A DNA stretch of 64,000 nucleotides from Morella rubra (taxonomy: Eukaryota; Streptophyta; Magnoliopsida; Fagales; Myricaceae), in contig CM025856.1 of assembly GCA_003952965.2 (NCBI GenBank), forward strand, positions 20,739,351-20,803,350. Direction: 5' to 3'. Both the position numbers and the translations under genes were made by a program. Numbering within the stretch: the stretch's first letter is position 1; the number at the start of each line of letters is the position of its first letter. The notes under the pieces are model-generated. The model ran no database searches and was not told where the DNA came from. It worked only from the letters and a program-made list of their open reading frames with translations. Positions 58,337-64,000 of this stretch are shown one piece after another.

Positions 58337-59064
58337 TTAGTCTCTCCGAACCCTTCGAGCCCTGACTTTCGCCTCTGTACCAAGCACTGTGGATTTCCCA
58401 GAAGTCACAGGCAGAGGCGGTTTCTTGTTTTCCTTCTTCATACTTCGCAGCATATACCTCGGCGTTGGTGCCTCGCTACGCTCCGCAGTATAAGCCGCTG
58501 AGACCGATTTCCTCAAGTTCTCAAGCTTCTTCGTATTACTGCTCCTTTTCGCAGACTCCACCGTCACACCGAGATTGTATGCGCTCTTCCTCTCATCCCC
58601 TGTCTCGTTCTTCCTTCTCAGCCTCTCATTCCTTCTAGCAGAGTATTCCTCGTAAAACCGACCCCTCTCAAACAGAGGGCTCGAGTTGGCACTGAAAGAT
58701 TTAGAAATCTCCGCGCCGTCCGATTCTCCGCACCCGAATTCGTCGCGCACCATCTTCGCTAAAGCACGCAAATCGCACGAGATTGAGAGGTATTCAGGTC
58801 GAAGTTCTGATTCCTCGTTGTCTCGAGAACGGATCGGCCTCTCGGGTTTTGTGAAAGAGCCTGTAACAAATGTAAAAAATGGTGAAGATACGAAGAAAGC
58901 AATAACGCTGACAGAAACGGATATTTCGGTTGTTCAGACGCACCTGGAGGGGTTTGCAGAGAGGTTGAGTTTGAGTGAAGAACTCGGCGGGTTCTGAGCC
59001 GTATCGGTGATTTAGCGAGCGGCGGTTTGCGATCTGTCTTCATTCTTGATACAGAAGAATACAT
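58337..59064 (-). CDS. small basic protein of unknown function, 214 aa, 2 exons
   Basis: Exon 1 is 58944-59064 and exon 2 is 58337-58860, joined at a CAG|GTGCG donor and ttgttacag|GC acceptor in phase 1. The N terminus MYSSVSRMKTDRKPPLAKSP is followed by IRLRTRRVL; a second in-frame ATG at 59043 would remove seven residues. The middle (PEYLSISCDLRALAKMVRDE, FYEEYSARRNERLRRKN) looks like a short helical, conserved-type segment. The C terminus is very basic (TPRYMLRSMKKENKK, AKVRARRVRRD), which suggests a nuclear or nucleic-acid-binding protein. No membrane segment or signal peptide. I do not recognise the family. Splice sites and coherent composition support a real gene. Confidence 0.7.
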
Positions 59065-59099
59065 CGGTGGAGTTCAAAGGCACACTGCACACAGAGAGA

Positions 59100-62000
59100 G
59101 AAAGAGAGGGACAATTGTAAGCGACGGTGTTAGGGACCTAGAAAGAACCGCGGAGAGAGCGGGACAGAGAAAAAGCTATACCTTTTTGTCTTGGAAGCTG
59201 TGAATAGCCCTTTCTCCGTCTTTCTCTTGGTTTTTATTGCCTATTGGGACAGAGGCTCCTTGATTTGAATTCGAGACGATAAAAGAGGAGCCGGCTGCAA
59301 CGGTAATATTCTTGATCGGACGGTCAGAGATTTATCGAATTTAAAGCACCAGGGTTGGGTTCCTCTAACGTTCAGATGTTTCCATATTTGCTCAGATTTT
59401 GCCCTTTTTCTAGTGTATGTGCACAAGTAACGTCTTAAATTTGCCAATGTGTCTACTAGTTTGCTTGAATTTTTTTGTATTGATTAATTCTTTTGATAAA
59501 GATAAAGCTTGATTCATCCAATAGATTAATTCATCTACTAGAGTATTTCCGAACGACAACAGTTGAACTTATTAATGAGATAAATCTCACTAGGCGAACT
59601 GAATAAGTCACTACCAATTACAAGTAGTCAAGTATTTCCAAATTTCTCGAGGTGTATTGTCTTTGTAAAAGATCTATCTAGCATAACATGAGTAACATTT
59701 TAAGTCTAAGTGGCGTAGGCAATTTAATATAAATTTTAAATTAACATTGACATGTTAGCATATGAAATTATTCCATTAACTTGACTAACAAAGTGGATGA
59801 AATAATTACTCTAGAATATGAAGGATTCTTTATAGATTAGTATAGGGCGAAATAAACTTAAAAACTAGTAGACTAATTAAGTTTAATAATAACTCGAGAC
59901 TATAAAATATTTCCTCTCATAATTATTACACTACACATCATTTCGATGAAAATTGGTAAAAATGTTCATAAATATAAACTGCAATAAAATAAAATAAATT
60001 ATTTTTTAACAGAAATAAAATAAGCGTTTGCTTCACAAAAGCGAAACACCTTTTTTTTAATTAAAAAAAAAAGTTACAAACAAGATCGTTAGGCAAAGGG
60101 CTATTGCTTTCCAAATCAAAGAGCTTTTCCTATATATTGGTGTATATATTTATTTTTATACGTAGTTATGGAGACATCCGATTGTCTATGTACAACACCA
60201 AAAGTAATGATTTCTTGGTAGATTTACCAAAAGACAGGAACAAGACCAACGAAAGGCCAGCCTAGTTCCCTTTCAAACGAAACAATAAATTGAAGAAAAA
60301 CACTCAAAGAAAAGATTAGTTGAATGCATGCAATCACACGCTAGAACGAAAGAAAGAATATACATAATTATGCTGCAAGATTATATTGCAAATTTGTAAA
60401 TCACGTATTGCTATTTTTGGAAATTAATGTATTGATCGATGAAGATGATTTGGATAAAAAGACTTAAGACCCTTTTTTTTTTCCCTAATCAAAAGCCTTA
60501 AGGCCTTGTTTGGATAGGCAAATTGTTTTCTAATTTGGGATAGCAAATGGGTTTTTTTTTTTTTTTTTTTTTCTTCCCTTTTTTGTGACAGTGGCAGCGA
60601 GGTAGGAGATCGGGAATAGTATTGGGTTCTCTCGATGTGGTTACTCACCAAAAAATAGGCCTTCTGTATGCTGGACTTGGAATAGCTGTATTTGGAAGAA
60701 TCCCTTAAGCCTCCTGCGGGCTTGTCACTTGTCAGGCCGAGAAGAGTTCGCTGGCTCAAATGGAACTCGCGGTTATCTGCTGGTACTCTTTAGCTATATC
60801 GTAGTAACCTTGAGAAATGCCCAGACACGGGCCGAGCAACCGATGGCCCTTATCTACCCGACAATTACAAGAAGTATGAAGCAAAGTTTTTTTTTTTAAT
60901 AAGATAATTACACCTTTCAGCCATCTGATTTGATATATTACATAATAAATTATCATTTTTGACACATTATATTTACAAAAAACATGTTAATATTTATGAT
61001 GAGTTAATAAATTAATAATAATACCCTCAATTAGATGTGAACATATACAAAATGTATTAGAGTATTAACGTCAGTTAAATCTAACCTAACGAAAACATTT
61101 GATTGAAGGTGTAAAATGTATAAAATTAATTATTAGATGATGCTAAAGAGAGTAATTTAGAGGCTAATGTGTCAAAATTTCTATTATTAATAAGTGTTAA
61201 AAATGAATTTATCTTATATCTTCTCCTTTATCTTCTGACAAGACTCTTGAAACCGCGAATCTGAAGTCAAACATTCAAAGGAAGACCGGGCCGTCAGTGG
61301 CTTTGTAGTACCAATTTACTCTAGAAATCGATAGATAATTGTCTGATTTACTTATATGTCTTTCGCTTCTCGGAAGAGTCCAGTTATTATTATTATTTTC
61401 TGTTTTCATGACCCAAGTGTCGAGATTTTTTTTTGGAGATTTTCAACCATAATTTTCTTGATCAATATCTTCCCGATATCTTAATAAATAAAAGAAATTG
61501 GTGTACTGCACTCATCAAAGAGACATCCCACGAGCTTTACCTGTCCCTGCGTATTGTTCTTTAATTTATCAATCAACCCGGTTTCTCTGATTGGGACCGT
61601 ACTGCAACTGGGTCCTACAGGTGGATTTTTTTATTTATTTCTAAATTGTCCTATACAAGTGTATAACTTTGTAAGAGTTCTTGATGTTGGTTTTATGAAA
61701 AATTATAAGATTTTTATGATTTTTTTTATATAATTGTGAATATTTATGTAGATCGTAGTTTTTATTTTTATATAAAAGTTGGTACAAAATTTTAAAGATA
61801 TTTTATTTTTATTGAGTTTGTAAAAAGTCGTAGAGAAATGATTTGATATAATTTTTAATACAAAAAGTATTAGAGTTTTGTGAAAAAATATGGAGAGAGA
61901 AGATTTGTTGAATTTTTTTTAAAAAAATATATTGAAGCTTGTGTGAAAAATTATTAGAGTTTGTGTGAAAATGTGTTGATGTATTTTTATTTTTTTTTCT

Positions 62001-62130
62001 AGTTAGGAAGGTTACTTACTATTATGCACCTAGTATATCGAAATCATACTTTCAATATTTTTAATGTTCTCACCCTTAAATAATTAGTTGTTTTGGATAA
62101 CTTTAGGCCAGCACGCGTTAGAAAAGGTGT
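59100..62130. other. intergenic, no gene seen
   Basis: AT-rich, with long T runs at 60552-60574 and several gccttgtttggatagg-type motifs (about 60500) typical of MITE remnants. The minus-strand frame at 60424-60759 is partly low-complexity lysine and is not recognised. Confidence 0.5.
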
Positions 62131-62131
62131 G

Positions 62132-62830
62132 ATGTGTCAAAACAATGATAAATGAATAGTATAGAGGTCAAGTCCCACATTAGTTTTTTATTGGGTAAAA
62201 TGAGACTAGTCATTTCGAAGTCAAAGTGTAGATGTGGCTAGCGCTTCCATTGGATAGAGGAGATTGTGATACCTGAATTCCATGTGAAGTGAAAAGAAAA
62301 TAAGAAGTGAAAAATGAGTTTTACAGGGACTAAGTCTCGAATTTAAACCTTATTAGATTGAATTGGGTCTTATAATGATTCTAAGGTTTTAAAAGCAATT
62401 TTGATTAGTCTTTTTGAAGTCACTGCACATATGTGGTCATTGAATCATTACAAATAGTATCAGAGCGGTAAGATAACAATTAATGTGGGCTTGGAGGACC
62501 TCAACTAGAACGTGATTAGGGATTTAATAGAAGAAGATTGTGACATTCCGAAGTAATGAGAAAGGAATAATATAGAGGCAAAGTTCTACAATGGCTCCTT
62601 TTCAAAAATAACCTTGACTAATCTTTTAATATAGGTTTGGTGGGCTTTGATATCAAGATTTAAGAAGGAGATATTGTGATATCTTGAAACCCACATAAAA
62701 TGAGAAAAAATTAGAAATAAGAAAAGTTCATATTATGATTTTACTAAATTAGACTTAACTTTATAATATCACGATCTTACTAAATTGAAATTAACTTTAT
62801 AATAATCTCACTACGCTTCAAGAGCAAGTA
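62132..62830. mobile_element. TRIM-like small LTR retroelement, tandem or partial
   Basis: The sequence agtatcagagcggtaa at 62456-62471 matches the plant tRNA-iMet primer-binding pattern tggtatcagagc. Four related starts, tgtgtcaaaacaat (62133), tgtgatacctgaattcc (about 62265), tgtgacattccgaagt (about 62547) and tgtgatatcttgaaa (about 62675), each begin TGTG and are followed by aatgagaaa..a-type sequence. Three are preceded by purine-rich tracts (gaggagat, agaagaagat, agaaggagatat) like polypurine tracts. No protein is encoded. The boundaries are uncertain. Confidence 0.45.
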
Positions 62831-63169
62831 ATTGACTATTCTATTCGAAGTTAAAGAGCCGATGTTACTACTTTTGAGTCATGGAAACTTGCGCCCCGAG
62901 TAACTTGTCAACGGTAAGAGTTTTGCTGAAAATGTGACTGTTGATTTCTGAACATGTGACTCTTTTTTTTTTTTTTTCTAAGCATCTGAACATGTGACTC
63001 TTGATTTTTCTTGCTGGTCCATTTCAGGGCACAAGGTTTTCAAAAACTGGTTGCAATTTTCTTCTCCTGTTACATCACTTTCGTGAAATCGTTCGCATTC
63101 AGAATGATGACTTGACTTTTAAGGCAGTAGAACTGTAGACGGAGCATTACCTTAATGAAGTGGGAACGG

Positions 63170-63190
63170 ATTCCCTCCGAAGGAGGGAAT
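63170..63190. repeat. perfect 9-3-9 inverted repeat
   Basis: ATTCCCTCC, spacer GAA, GGAGGGAAT. It sits 56 bases upstream of the TATA box of the downstream P450, so it could be a regulatory site. Confidence 0.85.
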
Positions 63191-63245
63191 TCCGAAGGCT
63201 ACATAAGATAGGGTGGAGATTAAAAGAAAGCAGATCAACGGCTAT

Positions 63246-63253
63246 TATAAATA
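63246..63253 (+). promoter_or_regulatory. TATA box of the CYP87A-like gene
   Basis: TATAAATA, 152 bases before the ATG at 63398. Confidence 0.55.
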
Positions 63254-63397
63254 AAGAAGCGCTCCTAGTCTTTGTCATGATGTGAGCGTCCTTTCCCTCT
63301 ATAAACAGCCAAACTCTTTTCTCAGAAACCAACCCAAAGTACCCTCGATACTCTCCTGTAGTACTTGTCTCTGTTTCCTCCCCAGTAGTCACTGAAG

Positions 63398-64000
63398 ATG
63401 TTGTCTGTTTGGCTTTCTGCCATTAGCTTGCTTGTTGTGTTTGCTACTCACTGGCTTTATAGGTGGAGAAACCCTAAATGCAACGGGAAATTACCTCCTG
63501 GCTCTATGGATTCCCACTTATCGGGAGACCCTTAATTTTCTCGTTTCAAACAAGTCGTTAGACATGCCACCTTTCATCAAGAAAAGGATGAAGAAGTAAG
63601 TGCAAATAATCCTCATCGTGCAGCTTGTTGCCTCTTAGCTTTTTTAAGTATTATGCTTGTTTGCCGAGAAAAGTGTTGGGTTTTTTTTTTTTTTTTTTTG
63701 GGTAACTAATGTATTGGGTTGATCACATCATCAATAATAATGATATATAATTGGTACGTGTCGATCGTCGTCTTAACTGACTAGCAAGTACGAAGTCAAT
63801 TATGTGGGCCAATATTATAACGTCGCCACATGGAATTCTTTGTCCATGCATGTATGTTGGTTATCAAAATCCGATATTGTTGCACCCTATGAGTTGAAAT
63901 CTTGAATAACTGACTGATTACGAGCTTATTTGTAATCATTTGACTAATATCTTGGACTCTTTTTTCATGTTAGATATGGACCAGTGTTTCGGACAAGCTT
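63398..64000 (+). pseudogene. CYP87A-like cytochrome P450, 5' part, two 1-bp losses in exon 1
   Basis: The ATG at 63398 opens MLSVWLSAISLLVVFATHWLYR (membrane anchor), then WRNPKCNGKLPPGSM, the CYP87A N terminus. After GSM the frame breaks: the sequence has atggattccc where atgggattccc would give GFPLIG, then cgggagacc where cggggagacc would give GETLNF. With both single Gs restored the frame continues through SNKSLDMPPFIKKRMKK to a GTAAGT donor at 63597. Exon 2 starts at 63974 (acceptor ttag) with YGPVFRTS and runs off the window. So it is either a pseudogene or a functional gene with two sequencing errors in G runs. CYP87A members act on triterpenoids or related lipids in other plants. Confidence 0.75.

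Noticed and set aside
60424-60759. 111-codon minus-strand frame
   Set aside because: Partly a lysine run from a poly-T tract, with no motif or splice support.

Overview
The window is nuclear DNA from a flowering plant, most likely a eudicot and probably a woody one. The evidence is split genes with GT-AG introns, an AT-rich background with long poly-A/T runs, plant-type gene families (peroxisomal catalase, CYCB2 cyclin, U-box/ARM ligase, starch branching enzyme I, CYP96A/CYP87A P450s) and many hAT-type transposons. The species cannot be read from the sequence. All exon models below were built by hand from reading frames, splice sites and family conservation.

Layout. 1-3,400: a partial hAT-like element carrying a captured exon of prefoldin subunit 1, a small hAT MITE with a perfect 8-bp target-site duplication, and a ~220-bp direct repeat. 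3,665-6,868 (-): intact catalase, 8 exons, 492 aa. 7,000-10,650: intergenic, with a LINE relic, MITE-like DNA and an 86-bp tandem repeat. 10,658-13,740 (-): PUB13/14-like U-box/ARM E3 ligase, 648 aa. 15,738-19,090 (+): B2-type mitotic cyclin, 433 aa, with three MSA-type elements upstream. 19,864-19,935 (-): tRNA-Glu(CUC) with a duplicated 3' flank. 21,419-27,412 (+): BTB/BACK/F5-8C protein like Arabidopsis At2g30600, 801 aa. 28,549-30,380 (-): spliceosomal SmD3, 132 aa. 30,900-34,130: a 24-bp minisatellite, a broken LINE RNase H domain and a nuclear insertion of mitochondrial cob. 35,625-43,178 (+): starch branching enzyme I, 14 exons, about 844 aa with transit peptide.

45,500-55,275 is a transposon-rich P450 graveyard. 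It holds a CYP96A-like pseudogene (45,500-47,025), a 3.75-kb hAT element with recognisable ends, target-site duplication and a decayed transposase (47,345-51,091), and a second partial copy of the same P450. That second copy is split by a ~1.9-kb hAT-like insertion which itself contains a 792-bp hAT-like element with a perfect 8-bp duplication. 55,300-63,400 is mostly intergenic (duplicated blocks, a CACTA-like MITE, a TRIM-like retroelement), apart from a two-exon gene of unknown function (58,337-59,064, -). At the right edge is the start of a CYP87A-like P450 whose first exon has two single-base losses.

The intact genes are housekeeping or metabolic and show no operon-like relationship. I did not find a convincing new molecular system. 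The most notable points are the nested hAT insertions dissecting a P450 duplicate, the hAT-associated prefoldin exon, the MSA cluster, the mitochondrial insertion and the unrecognised small gene.
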